Under the pieces are notes generated by a model. That model saw only the letters and a list, made by a program, of their open reading frames with translations. It was not told the DNA's origin and made no database searches. From positions 24,140,551-24,204,550 of the forward strand of contig NC_051085.1 of the NCBI RefSeq assembly GCF_004664715.2: a stretch of DNA of 64,000 nucleotides. Direction: 5' to 3'. This stretch comes from Peromyscus leucopus (lineage: Eukaryota; Chordata; Mammalia; Rodentia; Cricetidae). Numbering within the stretch: position 1 is the first letter of the stretch; every line of letters begins with the position of its first letter. Below are positions 22,009 through 33,274 of the stretch, piece by piece. Made by a program: the position numbers and the translations under genes.

Positions 22009-23193
22009 CTAGGTACTCTTCATTCATATATTGTAGTTCTAAAACTTAATTGCATAGGGCTACAAAGTTGACAGCTTGGCTTCATAGCTTGGGTTTAATT
22101 CATGCCATACAATGATTCTGTCTTTCTTGGTGTGACATAATGAATATAAGTTCAGGCACTATTAGATTAGGGCTTTAGGTAATGATGCCTAATGACCACG
22201 AGGCTTAAGAGATTTTGTTTCTATTTCTAGATTTTTTTCTTACATTTTTTTTTTACTTTTATGTATCCCTTGGTTTACCACAAAATCTCTTCATACTCTT
22301 TAAGTATTAGTAATGTTTGTATCATATTCAGTTGTTAGAGAACAATGAGGAAATTGAGATAAAACTAAAAGACAGGGGGGAAAAAAATCAGTGTATTGAG
22401 GGCAGCGGTCCCATTCTTGCTTCAGGTTAATAGGGTGGCAATTGTGACTCTGCTCTGGCCCATAACTGAAGCCTTTACCTAACCACTGTACTCTCTAAAC
22501 TTTCTTATGGGCTGTAGCTTTGGAATTGTCATGTGCTAAAATTTAATCATAAACCATGACTCTTGGTGTTGAAAGCTGTACTGGAATAGCCAGGCAGGTC
22601 CTTGACTCTCCGAGTAATGCCAGTAAATCCAGCCAGAAAAGTCCTTTTAATAGTTTCACGAGTAACTGGTATTATGAGAAGACACCCACACAGAAAAGAG
22701 AGGTAGAGGGGAAGATCAGACTTTGAAGGGTTTAATAGGGGGAGTTTTCTTTCTCTGTTAAACTCCACCTGCAGCCCAAGCGAGGGGGCCGATGCAGACC
22801 CTGCAATGGCACCACGTGCTTCTTTTCTCTATTGTGTGGGATCTGATAAGTTTTCAGGATCCAGTCCAGCTGTGCTCTCATCACATTGATTTAATGGCCC
22901 TTAAGAGAAACTATAAAAGTGCTTTCTGGTTAGTAGGAGCCAGCTGTTTCTCATGGCATTGCATAAGACAGCAAGCTGAGTTCGCTATAGATTATTATTG
23001 AAAGCTCGGGTTTTTTCCATGTCTTTTCTTTTTGTACTAAAAAAGGGCACATATATGATTTGTTAAGGTAGATTGTTAGGCCACAAGGCAAGGTAAAAAA
23101 CTTAAATGGATTATTTGATTTGATCCTAAGAAGTTTATTGGGCCACCCCAAAAGCACTGAGTCTAATTAACGTACAAGCTACGTAATTAACGT

Positions 23194-23196
<3 letters not shown>
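22009..23196. other. unannotated DNA with scattered CpGs
   Basis: About 1.2 kb without recognised repeats. Around 22600-22820 there are several CpGs and one E-box CACGTG (22813-22818); a TATAAAAG word lies at 22912-22919. This is not a CpG island. At 23164-23194 the 11-mer 'taattaacgta' occurs twice, 20 bases apart. Confidence 0.4.

Positions 23197-23244
<48 letters not shown>
23197..23244 (+). repeat. (GT)n microsatellite
   Basis: About 24 uninterrupted GT units. Confidence 0.95.
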
Positions 23245-23249
<5 letters not shown>

Positions 23250-24094
23250 ATGGGTGATGTGAAGTATAAATGCCTGCAAAGAGAAGAGAACTCTGTTTTC
23301 ATTAGCAGGCAGCAGTATATTAAGCCAAGGAAATTACTGGCAGATTATCAGGCTTTGCAATGAGGTTATACATGGTGGAAGTTGGTACAAAATGAAGGGC
23401 TTTGTTGATTTACAGTGGCATCTGTGTCCTCTGAGCCCTTTGGTTTCTGCACACAGAAGGGTGACAGAGTGCATGACCAGGAAATCTGTTAAGTATTTAC
23501 TCAGGATATGAAGCAGTCTGTACTGCAAACCAGACATGAAGCACTTAGAGCTTTTGTGTATCAGGTACTATTGGGCAGTGGAGTATTCCAGAGTATAACA
23601 ACGTTTTCTTATCCTTTTTAAAGAATAAAGAACATGGGCCTGGGAAAGATGAGACACTGATTTTAGAGCTCTGATTTTAGAATTTAACCATGTTATAGTT
23701 CTTAGGTTCATGGAGTAAACTCAGGGAAATGAAGTCTTATGCAAAAAAAAAAAAATTCCTGGAGAATTGCTATTTATTTATTTATTTATTGTTGATCACA
23801 TCTGATTGTGATAGCCTTTATTAAAATTAACCATGTAAAAGTGATTCAGTATTACATTTGTAGGATCACAGAATCTTATATTGAAAACTACTGGAAATTA
23901 GGCAGGAAAGATTTGCTTTTTATACTGTCACTGAAAAGGATATTGTTGATTTATACAATTTAGAGCTACCTGTTTAAATGTAGATCTTGGTAAGCATTTA
24001 TAATATATGTGCAGATATTTTATTATTTACTCATTAGTGTGTTCCATGGTCAGAATATGTACTTGAGAAATTCATGGGTTAGGGGTTTTATTCC
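23245..24094. other. unannotated DNA
   Basis: About 850 bases; only an A13 run near 23742-23755 and a short (TTTA)n near 23770-23790. Confidence 0.45.
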
Positions 24095-24130
24095 CATTCA
24101 TTCATTCATTCATTCATTCATTCATTCATA
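24095..24130 (+). repeat. (ATTC)n tetranucleotide repeat
   Basis: About nine perfect ATTC units. Confidence 0.95.
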
Positions 24131-24427
24131 TTTTGGAGGTCAGGCCTGTGGGACATAATTCAAGCTAAATGAGGTCATGAGGATGGATCACCCATGATTC
24201 AGTAAGTGTCTTTATGAAAATGTGTAGGGAAACTTGAATTGATGTGTTACAGAAATATCCCCATGTAACATCCTCTGTCATGTTATGACAGCAAGAAAGC
24301 CAAGCAGATGCCAATGCCATGCCTTTAGACTTCCCGCCTCCAGAACTGTGAGAAATAAATTTCTTTACTTTGTAAATTATCCAGCCTGTGGTGTTCAGTT
24401 ATAGCAAAAGAAAACAGACTAAGATAA
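24131..24427 (+). mobile_element. MLT1/MST-like MaLR LTR
   Basis: Follows the plan of an ancient mammalian MaLR LTR: 'ggaggtcaggcctgtgggac', 'tgaggtcatgaggatggatc', 'gcctccagaactgtgagaaa' with an AATAAA signal (24355-24360), then 'ccagcctgtggtgttcagtt' and 'gaaaacagactaagata' at the end. Heavy divergence fits an insertion predating the rodent radiation. Confidence 0.7.
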
Positions 24428-25442
24428 TGTGGTTTCCAATAATAACACTTCTATAACCCATTTCAAACTTCATTTGATTTAAAAACATCTAAAAGTTGTA
24501 TATTTCAAACTTAAGAATTCTTTTCACCACAAACTGAAGCACTGTTTTTTTTAAACATTGTTCTTGGCTTAAGTCAGTTGTTTTGAAAAAATACCTGTTG
24601 AATATCTATTGGAAATTTAATAAGGAGCCTGTAGGACTATTCTGATGGCAAGAGAGTGGCAGAGTTGTATGATACTAGAGTGACTGAAGGATGTGCAGAC
24701 CCTCCAATACTTGTTTTCTGGGTAAATGGACATGGGTGTTAGGGTCTATAACAGGTACTTACAGACAGAACTGCAACAAGATAGATACTATGACCAGAGG
24801 TATTTTAAGGTCAGTATTTCCATAGCTTCTGCTTCTGCTTAAGTGTCATGTAAACTGGTGTTCCTCTGTACTAAATAACATTAACTTGAGAAATCAAAGG
24901 ATTAGTGGCTCAAAGAGATACCAATAAACCATGATCTTAACTTTGCCAGATAGTTTTGTGGGAAACAGTAGGCTGTGTCAATATTTGTCATTATTACAAT
25001 TCTAACCAACGCTCCAAAGACAGAATAGTGTTGCTTGCTTTTTTGTGACATGGGCCTGTGGAGTGTGGCATCCCTGTGTTCTGCATAGTTCCAACAGTCA
25101 AGTTTTCTTTTGCTAACAGGAAAAGTGCAGCCCAGGCTCTCTATAGTTCTCTGGTTTGCATTCCGTCCTGAATTTAGAGTTCATAACAAGAAAGGGGTTA
25201 GCAACCAACACCAAGCAAGTCAGAAAAATGCCACGCTGATGTAACACAGGCTTCTCTTTCACTTGAGAATGAGAGTTTAATGTTCCCTGAGACTGCTACA
25301 GAGTAATACATTATGGTTATCTTATGAATGATGGCTTTTGAAAAGTAATGTTTGTGCTACATACTTTTTCGTGCTATTTTAGAAAATGTATTACAAGAGG
25401 CAAACAGCCAACAGCACAGACCAGGATTCAGAAGTAAAGCTG

Positions 25443-25510
25443 GTTCTGTGCAAACTAAGTTTTGGTTTGTTTCTTTAGGTCAAAGGTAAAACACTGTATC
25501 ATATTGCACA
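25443..25510 (+). repeat. 68-base direct repeat, copy 1
   Basis: Matches 26159-26226 at about 90% by eye, including 'gttctgtgcaaact', 'gagttttggtttgttt' with one change, and 'aaaacactgt'. Similarity ends abruptly on both sides. No family recognised. Confidence 0.75.
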
Positions 25511-26158
25511 TGAGTTTTTTGGAATGGGTGCCTGATCATGCTTCTTTAAAATAAATAAATGAATAAATAAGGTTGTCTCCTTTCCTTTGTCCCATTATGG
25601 TCAACTGGCTTATTTTGACTTTGGTAATTAGCATTCCTCTATTTGTTCTCTTAAAAAAAAAAGAAAAGAAAATCAAATATAATGAAAGAAAGCATCTGAC
25701 CACACACACACAACTATTGGTAACATAATGTTATGTCAGTCTCCTAGCAGTACCTTCCTTTGAGTAGGCTCCAAACACAATATGATCATGATAATAGCTT
25801 ATCAACATAGAAACAGATGACCATTAATACTGGGATGAGTTTTCATTTATCTCTGTGGTACAAGAATTTTATGTGTAGAAGAGAGTAGTTTCCCTGTATC
25901 TCTGCAATATTAATACCCAAAGAGTAAGAAGGCAACATCCTGCATTGTTGGCAGGGAGACCTACAACAGGCTCCATTCCTTAAGTATTTCTGAGTGTCTG
26001 AAAGGATGGTCAGGTGTGCCCATATCCCTCCCAATAGCCACTTACCAGCTTAATGCTCTGTCCACTTACGATGCCTCTCATCTATTGCCATCTACTGTTA
26101 CTTTGCAATGCCCTTTGTTAGGTCTGTCCTGACAGCCACACTTTGGCAATGAAGTGTA

Positions 26159-26226
26159 GTTCTGTGCAAACTGAGTTTTGGTTTGTTTCTCTAGATCAAA
26201 GATAAAACACTGTGTCATATTGTACA
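26159..26226 (+). repeat. 68-base direct repeat, copy 2
   Basis: Partner of 25443-25510, offset 716 bases in the same orientation. Confidence 0.75.
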
Positions 26227-26441
26227 CATTAAATTTACTAAATAATAGGTAATAGTGGGCAATGAACAGGTGATGAAATTTCTATCAAATTATAGGGTTA
26301 TCAAATAACACAATGCCAAAAGGAAACAAAATTATAAATACTGAAAGGGTTGTTTTATATTATATTGAGGAAGATAATCTCATATTCCTGAAGTGCATAT
26401 TTGGTCTTAAGGCCATTTCAATTTTTCACTTTTGGTTTTTC

Positions 26442-26526
26442 ATTCTATTCTATTCTATTCTATTCTATTCTATTCTATTCTATTCTATTCTATTCTATTC
26501 TATTCTATTCTATTCTATTCTATTCT
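26442..26526 (+). repeat. (TTCTA)n pentanucleotide repeat
   Basis: About 17 perfect TTCTA units. It flows directly into the tetranucleotide array that follows. Long ORFs here (YSILFYSILF repeats) are translations of the repeat. Confidence 0.95.
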
Positions 26527-26533
26527 TTCTCTC

Positions 26534-26534
<1 letters not shown>

Positions 26535-26580
<46 letters not shown>

Positions 26581-26694
26581 ATAATCTATCATTATCTATC
26601 ATGTATCTATGTATCATCTATGTAGCTATCATCTATCTATCTCTCTATCTATCTGTCTGTCTGTCTGTCCATCCGTCCGTTCCTTTGCCCATCC

Positions 26695-26741
<47 letters not shown>

Positions 26742-26912
26742 ATTCTATCATCTATCTATCTATCTATCATCTTTCTTCTATCTATCTATCTATCTATCTA
26801 ATAATCTATCATTATCTATCATGTATCTATGTATCATCTATGTAGCTATCATCTATCTATCTCTATCTATCTGTCTGTCTGTCTGTCCATCCGTCTGTTC
26901 CTCTGCCCATCC

Positions 26913-26979
<67 letters not shown>

Positions 26980-26980
26980 A
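26535..26980 (+). repeat. (TATC)n/(TGTC)n array with a 220-base internal duplication
   Basis: A complex tetranucleotide array. An imperfect marker block that starts 'ataatctatcattatctatc' occurs at 26581 and again at exactly 26801, followed both times by 'tgtagctatcatctatc', (TGTC)n and 'gcccatccatctatctatc'. So the unit is 220 bases, present twice with only a few differences. This is a higher-order duplication, not independent slippage. Confidence 0.92.
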
Positions 26981-26996
26981 TCTCTTTGTCTATTGT

Positions 26997-27100
26997 TTAG
27001 ACAGGGTCTTCCTATTTAGCTCAGGATGACCTGAAATGTGAAATCCTCTCACTTTAGGCTCTGACTGATGAGATTACAGGTATTTGTATTCTGCTTGACT
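26997..27100 (-). mobile_element. old B1-like SINE fragment, minus orientation
   Basis: 'gacagggtcttcctatttag', 'ctcaggatgacctgaaat' and 'gatgagattacaggtatt' follow a reversed B1 core. Very diverged; it abuts the tetranucleotide array. Confidence 0.5.
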
Positions 27101-27944
27101 CAGTTTTTCACTTTAAAAATAATTCTTATACGCATTTTTTGGTGTAAAGTGTTTTTATAATTCTGATGTGTGTACTATTGCCGTGTTGAAAAATATTATT
27201 AGCTTAGGAAACCAACCAGAGCATTTTCTGGGGTATCCTATTAGGAGGTCTCTGCTTCCACTTAACAGTCAGTGAATGTTTATCTTTTATTTCTACTTTA
27301 ATTAATTTGATAGAATATACTTTTCTAGGAACTCGTTCCTTTTATCCAATATTTCAATCAGATTGTGTCATTATATGACTTGATTCATATTCATACTTGC
27401 TAGCCACGCCTCCTTGTTTTACCTCTGACATTTTCTTAAGCCATGTGTGTCCTATGTGATAACATTCCCATAATTCTTGATAAACTTTCTAAAAAATATT
27501 GATTTTTACCATGAAAAAAATTATGGTTTTATTTTTATAGGTCATGAATTCCTGCTCTTTTATTTCTTTTCTTATACTATGTGTAGTTATTTTTCTTTTA
27601 TAATTTGTGCTATTTGAATATTTCATTAATTTTTAGTCCTTGCCCTTTCTCAATAGAAATAAAGCTCTGTTTCACCCCTAAAACATCTTTACCTGTGCCC
27701 AGATGTTTCTACTAGGGATTTAAAAATTATTTTTATCATATTAAAGTATTATTTAACTCTAAATCTTTTCTAACTTCTATGAAAATTTGTAATTTCTCAT
27801 TGTGATTCTTTTTAATTTATTATTTGGCAGTTTTACACATGGATATTGTTAGTTTTAGTCATTTTCATCCTATGACCCTCTCTCATACCATTTGCTCTTT
27901 GATTAAAAATTGCTTCTTCCCAACACCCCCCCATCCAATTTCCT
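27101..27944. other. unannotated AT-rich DNA
   Basis: About 840 bases, AT-rich, nothing recognised. Confidence 0.45.
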
Positions 27945-28170
27945 GATGTGTGTGTGTGTGTATGTGTGAGTGTATGTGTGTGTGTATCTCTGTGTGTGCA
28001 TATTTGCATGTCACTGTGTGTATCTCTCTGTGTGTGCATATTTGCATGTCACTGTGTGTGTATCTGTGTGTGTGCATATTTGCATGTCACTGTGTGTGTA
28101 TCTCTCTGTATGTCTGAGTGTTTGTGTTTTTGCATGTGTGTATCTCTTTGCATGTATGGTGTCTGTCTAT
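27945..28170 (+). repeat. GT-rich tract with a 38-base minisatellite
   Basis: GT-rich simple sequence in which a unit ending 'tgcatatttgcatgtcact' is repeated three times (ends at about 28014, 28052 and 28090) with 38-base spacing, plus partial copies. Each unit contains ATTTGCAT, the reverse complement of the octamer ATGCAAAT. The CVCVC-rich ORFs here are translations of the repeat. Confidence 0.9.
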
Positions 28171-28655
28171 GTGTTCATGTCCCACTGAACTTGATTAGGA
28201 TTCCTTCCATAAGCATTTGTGCAAGGCTGTTTACTGGGCGAGGGTTACTTTCCAGTGGCTATATCACTGAAAAAAATACCACCCCTCTCACCAGCAAACA
28301 TTAACTGCAATTCATTCCTGGAGGTGGGAGCTCTTAAGCTCTTCCCTTGACCCTGATGAAATATTGAAGGGACCAGTCTTGTGCAGGTTTTTTGAATATA
28401 GCCATAGCTGTAGTCATTACATGAGTGCAATGGTAATGGCATGTCCAGAAATTGTTTCTTTGCAGTTTACTTCCTTATTTTCTTGGCTTTAATATTCTTT
28501 CTGCCTGTCTCAACATTCCCTGAGCCTTATAGGGAATGTTGTAGATGTTTCATTTAATCTTGAGCACTTCACCATTATTTATTCTTGATACCGAGATCAG
28601 CTATGAGTCCCTGCTTAACTTCTGCCTACAACTATAAGACATTTATCTGATGAAG
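28171..28655. other. unannotated DNA
   Basis: About 480 bases, no recognised feature. Confidence 0.45.
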
Positions 28656-29250
28656 GGTGAGAGCAGTGCTAGTCTGTGGTGAGAAATATGAACTTTTTAA
28701 AAGGCACTTTAACAGTATGACCATTTAATAAAGCTATTAAGTTCTCCTCTTGGGCTGGTGATTCCCCAGCCACAGTCTCTTCTCAAGGTTTATGGTACCA
28801 AGTGTGGGCCCCCCTCCTTTTAACAACCCTTAAGTCCAATCAGAAAGTAGTTGATTTTGCTCATCATAGTCATGCCATCATCACACTAATTCACATATCT
28901 TGTTTGTCTGGAAAATGGGTAGTGTGGCTCACAAGGTACACAGCTGAATAAGACTTCTGGTGGCTTTTCTCCCATAACACCTTTCTTCATGGTGCAAGTT
29001 AGCCAGCATGAAGGAAGCCTCCAGCTTAGATTCATTTTAAATGTCTGGCTCTGTATCAAAAATGTGTTCTTGGTGTCCTCTGAAATAGCATCTTACCACT
29101 AAATTCTAGTGGGCAGCAAAGGGTAGTTTCAGTTGCCTGTATTGTTTGAGGCCCTTTGGAGCCTCAATGGCCAACAGTTTGTAGAGAGTTATCCCAAGCT
29201 GACACTGCGGTTTCCATTCAGTACACTATGTTTTGTTTCCTATCAATAAT
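28656..29250 (+). mobile_element. interspersed repeat, probably L1-derived; family unresolved
   Basis: A run of words I associate with a common rodent interspersed sequence: 'atttaataaagctattaagt', 'gggctggtgattccccagcc', 'ggtaccaagtgtgggcccc', 'agtccaatcagaaagtagtt', 'catagtcatgccatcatcac' and 'gcaagttagccagcatgaag'. I believe it belongs to an L1 or retroviral internal region, but I cannot say which. Confidence 0.45.
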
Positions 29251-29335
29251 TATTTTGAATATAAGACTCCAATAAAAAAACATAGACCAACTCAATTGTT
29301 TTGTAAAGCTCCCATTACAATTTTCTTTTTTTTTA

Positions 29336-29530
29336 AAAAAAAAAAATTATTTACTTTTATGTGCATTTGTGTTTTTCCTGCATGTATATGTCTATCTGTG
29401 TGAGGGTGGCAGATCTTCTGAAACTGAAGTTACAGTCAGTTGTGAGATGCCATGTGGGTTCTGGGAATTGGATTCAGGTCTTCTGGAAGAGCAACCAATG
29501 CTCTTAACTATTGAGCTATCTCTCCAGCCC
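29336..29530 (-). mobile_element. B3 SINE, minus orientation
   Basis: Reversed A-rich tail, 'tttcctgcatgtatatgtct', 'gatgccatgtgggttctggg', then the reversed tRNA head 'caatgctcttaactattgag' and 'ctatctctccagcccc'. Near full length, moderately diverged. Confidence 0.85.
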
Positions 29531-29778
29531 CTCATTGCTACTGCGGTGGCTCACTGTCCTGGGCCTATCCACTCTCTTCTGGCTCATCCCAGACCTGCCT
29601 GCTGCTTAATGTATTAATCTTTCGAAAACTAATGAAATATGACTTGCTGATTATCATGTAGTCAACTTTTTAAAAACGAGTTTCACGTGCTTGAAAGGAG
29701 TATGGATTCTACAGTGATTGGGTAGAATAATTTAAATATATTTCTAATAGTTTAATGCTATTCAAGTGGCTCTCAAAA
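29531..29778. other. unannotated DNA between two B3 copies
   Basis: About 250 bases, no recognised feature. Confidence 0.4.
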
Positions 29779-29966
29779 ATGTGTATAGAGGTTTTCCTTG
29801 CATGCACATCTGTATACCAGGTACCTGTGGAGGTCAGAAGAAGGCATGGGGTTCCTGATATGGCATTTCAGATGGTTTTGAACCACCATGTGGGAAGTGA
29901 GAATCAAACCCAGATTCTTAGGAAAAGCAGCAGGTGCTCTTAACTGCTGAGTCATCTCCCCAGTTA
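29779..29966 (-). mobile_element. B3 SINE, minus orientation (second copy)
   Basis: 'gttttccttgcatgcacat', 'acctgtggaggtcagaagaa', 'gaaccaccatgtgggaagtg', 'gtgctcttaactgctgagtc' and 'atctccccagtt'. Independent of the copy at 29336, with different subfamily positions. Confidence 0.87.
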
Positions 29967-30163
29967 CTTATTAGATTTCTTTCTTTCTTAGGAGCTCCAT
30001 GCAGGAAATTGAACCCTGCTTCACATTGCTTGGCCTCAGAAGCTTTCTGGAACCTGGGTGAAGGTCTCCACGAGTCTTTTACTCTGATATTCTGTTTGTT
30101 TGCAGCACAAGCCCTGTATTTAAAATGCTGCCCGAGTTTTCTTGCCCACTCTAAATGTGGCTT

Positions 30164-30605
30164 CTCTTAGGGTTTTCTTTCTATTGTAACCGTGAAGAGG
30201 AAAGGGTTTGCTTGGCTTGCCATGGCTAACCACAGTCTTTCATTGCACTATGTCAAGGTAGGAACTTGAAGGAAGACTGCCTGCCATTCCACACAGCATT
30301 GCTTCTGACCAAGGAACTTACTTACTGCCCAAAGTATAACAGCAAGAGCAACAGAAAATGAATGCTGCTTGATAGCTGGTTTTTAGGCCAGCTTTATATT
30401 CAGCTAGCTTCCTTATATATTTCAGGAGGGCTTGCCTAGGGATGGCAGTGCCCAAATGGTCTTGGCCCCTCCTATATCATTTATCATCAAGATAACTCTC
30501 CGGAGACATTTCCACAGGCCGGCTTAATAGGGCAGTTCCTGAACAAAGGCCCTCCTTTCAGATGATTCTAGGCTGTGTCAGGTTGACATCTGAACCAAAT
30601 CCCAT
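30164..30605 (-). mobile_element. MaLR LTR (MT/ORR1-like), reverse orientation
   Basis: Begins 'cttagggttttctttctatt', shows 'aacttgaaggaagactgcct', 'aggagggcttgcctagggat', 'cccctcctatatcatttatc' and 'gctgtgtcaggttgacatc'. These are hallmarks of rodent MaLR LTRs in reverse. Single LTR, no internal sequence. Confidence 0.65.
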
Positions 30606-31747
30606 AATGCATGATTCCATTGAAAATGTACATTTATTTTTGATTTATCGGTTATTATTCTTCAAATTTTAGAAGCTTGGCTTAAAACCGTCATCAAGAA
30701 AAATGACTGGCATGCGTGCTATGTCAACAATTGAGAATGATCTCAGCTGAGCTTTTCAAGTGTGAGGACTCATGTTTTAATACTGTCTTGTTTGTTCGTA
30801 CTCATTTGTGGCTGTTACTGCATTTGTAATCCAGTTATGTATCGATTTGACCGAATGTCTACAAACTTATTTTTTATCTTCCCTTTGGCTTTCCCCTTTT
30901 CTTGTCAAGATTTATCCTACAAGGTTCTTTAGTGAGGAAGAGAAAACTTGCTCTATTTTAATCATTACCCCATCGTACATTTATCCAAGCCCCCAATTTT
31001 AGCCTCTGACAGCTGTTCTTTTGTATGACGTTTATCTTCAATTGTTCTTGTGATACCCTCCTTGTCTTTGATATTCCTTCCCTTTGAGGTTCTGATGGTT
31101 AGAGAAGATACTCCAGCAAGTTTAGATGGTCTGGCTTCTGGTTTCAACAATGGGAGCCACTAATGTCCAGTAGCCTGGGAAGTCAGTTTATAGCAGGACC
31201 CACAGCAGCCAGTGCTCACAGCATAGATATGGTGGAACCAGTAGTACGCATGTAGGACCCCAGAGTCTTCATAGTAATTAATGTGAGCCATTGACTTCTT
31301 CTCATGCAGTTGTGTCCATGGCTCCAGTGGCCATAGTAACACATAGGCAGCATTGTTTTCCCTTTCAGTCCTCCAACTCTTCAAACCACTGAGAACAATC
31401 CTCCGCAATGCACTTCTGTTGGGTCTACCTATAGTAGTGCTATTTTGCTATCTGAACACTGTTTACATTACAGATGAGAGTGTGGTAGATCATCTTAATG
31501 CTCAGCGTTTATACATCTTTGTTCCATTGACATCAGTAGTAGACAAATAATTATTCTATATTGTAACCAATGAAATGGCTAAACCCATGTGTCGTGTTCA
31601 GGCAGAAGATTAATGAAGCACTATGGTATTTTCGATGACATTAGCTCACCTTACCATCTTTTGCCTCTATGACAAGACAAGCAGTGTTCCAAAGAAGAAA
31701 GATGATCATTTTGTATTTTGAAATGCAGACCCATATCTGTGGCACAC

Positions 31748-31793
31748 TGATTTATGATGGACTCATAATAAAAGTAAGAAACATATTTGTTAT
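31748..31793 (+). repeat. 46-base exact direct repeat, copy 1
   Basis: Identical base for base to 32441-32486 ('tgatttatgatggactcata' at the start, 'gaaacatatttgttat' at the end). Flanks differ immediately on both sides. Confidence 0.95.
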
Positions 31794-32440
31794 TGTAAGC
31801 TATTTAGATATCTAAATAATTTGTTATTTCAATGTAATTTAGCTTTGGATAAAATACACTTTTATCTTATTTTACAAATTATGTTTGAAAATAATTTGAC
31901 TCAACCTGAATAATTATGTTGTATTTTCAATTCCAAAACTTTAGTCATTATCTTGTTTTAATACTACTTCCATCTACTCTCAAACCTCTGGTATTCAAAT
32001 AAAATATCTTCACTTGCTTGTGAGATTTTGACCCATGGTTCCCACTTTGCAAATGCAAACGTGGGTTTAAAAAATAGACCCAAAGCAACTGCAGCTGAAC
32101 TCTGTACACAGATACACATTCACTTCATATTTTAGCCTCTTTCATCTCTTCCATATGGATAAAACCATGCGTTACATTCTGGCTAACTTCCTCCATCTAT
32201 CTGCTAGTTCATCTTTGGTTATTATCCTCACCTACTGTCTATTTTTTTCATGACTATTTCCCTCTATGGACTTTCCACCTTATCTTAAAAGCAAAGCAAA
32301 CAACAACAACAACAACAATGCACCACTGCTTGCATGTTTTTATATACCATCTTAACTTTCCTTTTTTACCTGCATTCTTTTGTCTCAGCTCACCTGAAAC
32401 ACACTTGTTACATAATCTTCTTAAATTATTTCCATTATTA

Positions 32441-32486
32441 TGATTTATGATGGACTCATAATAAAAGTAAGAAACATATTTGTTAT
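32441..32486 (+). repeat. 46-base exact direct repeat, copy 2
   Basis: Exact partner of 31748-31793, 693 bases downstream in the same orientation. Confidence 0.95.
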
Positions 32487-33274
32487 GCTGTTTGTTAATT
32501 TCACTCATGCTCCTTTAAAGTGGGTTATTTTCCTGTGTATAAGTGTTTTTGACAATGACCCCATCTTCAATGAAATTCTCCCCTCTAAGAAAGATCTTCA
32601 TACTAAATTACTATAATATTATTTGATAGTATTTTTACATTTCCATGTTCCAAGTGCTCAAGATATTCATTGATCTAGAATTAATTCCTCCATGAATACA
32701 TTTTTTGGTGGAGGAAGAGTACTATGAGATAAAACTTTAGACTCCCAGACCTGAAGTCATAAATGTAAGGCTTTGATATATTGCCATAAGAAATTTTCTT
32801 CACTTAGATTCCCAAAGATAGACAAGTATTATGGCCAAAATATTATGGTTGAAATTTTTTTGGGGGGGTTTGGTTTTTGCTGAAATAACACCCCTCCAAA
32901 TACTCCTCCTTTCTACAGGTATGTCCTAACCCTACTGTCATATGTATGATGAAATTTAAATAACCAATACCTATTTGTGAAGGATTTTGTCTATGTTTGA
33001 CAATATTAAAAGCTAAATATAACCTATTTTCACCCCCAAAGTCCTTAGAATCAACTGCCATCTATCCATTCAACCTAGTCTCATCTAAGTATCTCAGTCC
33101 ACATGTTCAAATAGCACTCTGTTTATGAATTGTATTTTCTAGCTCACTCCTCCTTTCAGCCCCCGTTTGTATGGCCATAATGGTCAGTTAGTTCAGTCTG
33201 AGAAAATTTGGGCAAGTACATTGTCACATATAGACTGTAATATTTTGAAATCAGGGTTATTGATTTATGTTGGC

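Larger units (their letters stand above)
24428..26441. other. 2 kb repeat-poor DNA containing a short direct duplication
   Basis: No known repeat or gene recognised. A 68-base segment is present twice (25443-25510 and 26159-26226), listed separately. Confidence 0.45.
30606..33268. other. 2.7 kb repeat-poor DNA with an exact short duplication
   Basis: No recognised transposon or gene. It contains a perfect 46-base direct duplication (31748-31793 and 32441-32486) and a short (CAA)n at 32299-32317. An 82-codon minus ORF at 31160-31408 is unsupported. Confidence 0.45.

Noticed and set aside
22773..22795. Possible CTCF site around 'caagcgagggggccgatg'
   Set aside because: Only a partial match to the core motif with several mismatches at informative positions.
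22600..22920. Possible promoter (CpGs, CACGTG, TATAAAAG)
   Set aside because: Too few CpGs for an island, motif spacing not informative, and no ORF or exon downstream.
26313..27029. Overlapping long ORFs rich in YLSI and YSILF
   Set aside because: They are translations of the TATC and TTCTA microsatellites, which lack stops in some frames.
26442..28170. CRISPR-like regular repeats
   Set aside because: Units are micro- and minisatellite sequence without unique spacers, and the genome is mammalian.
27833..28304. CVCVC-rich and HTHTH-rich ORFs
   Set aside because: Produced by the GT-rich minisatellite.
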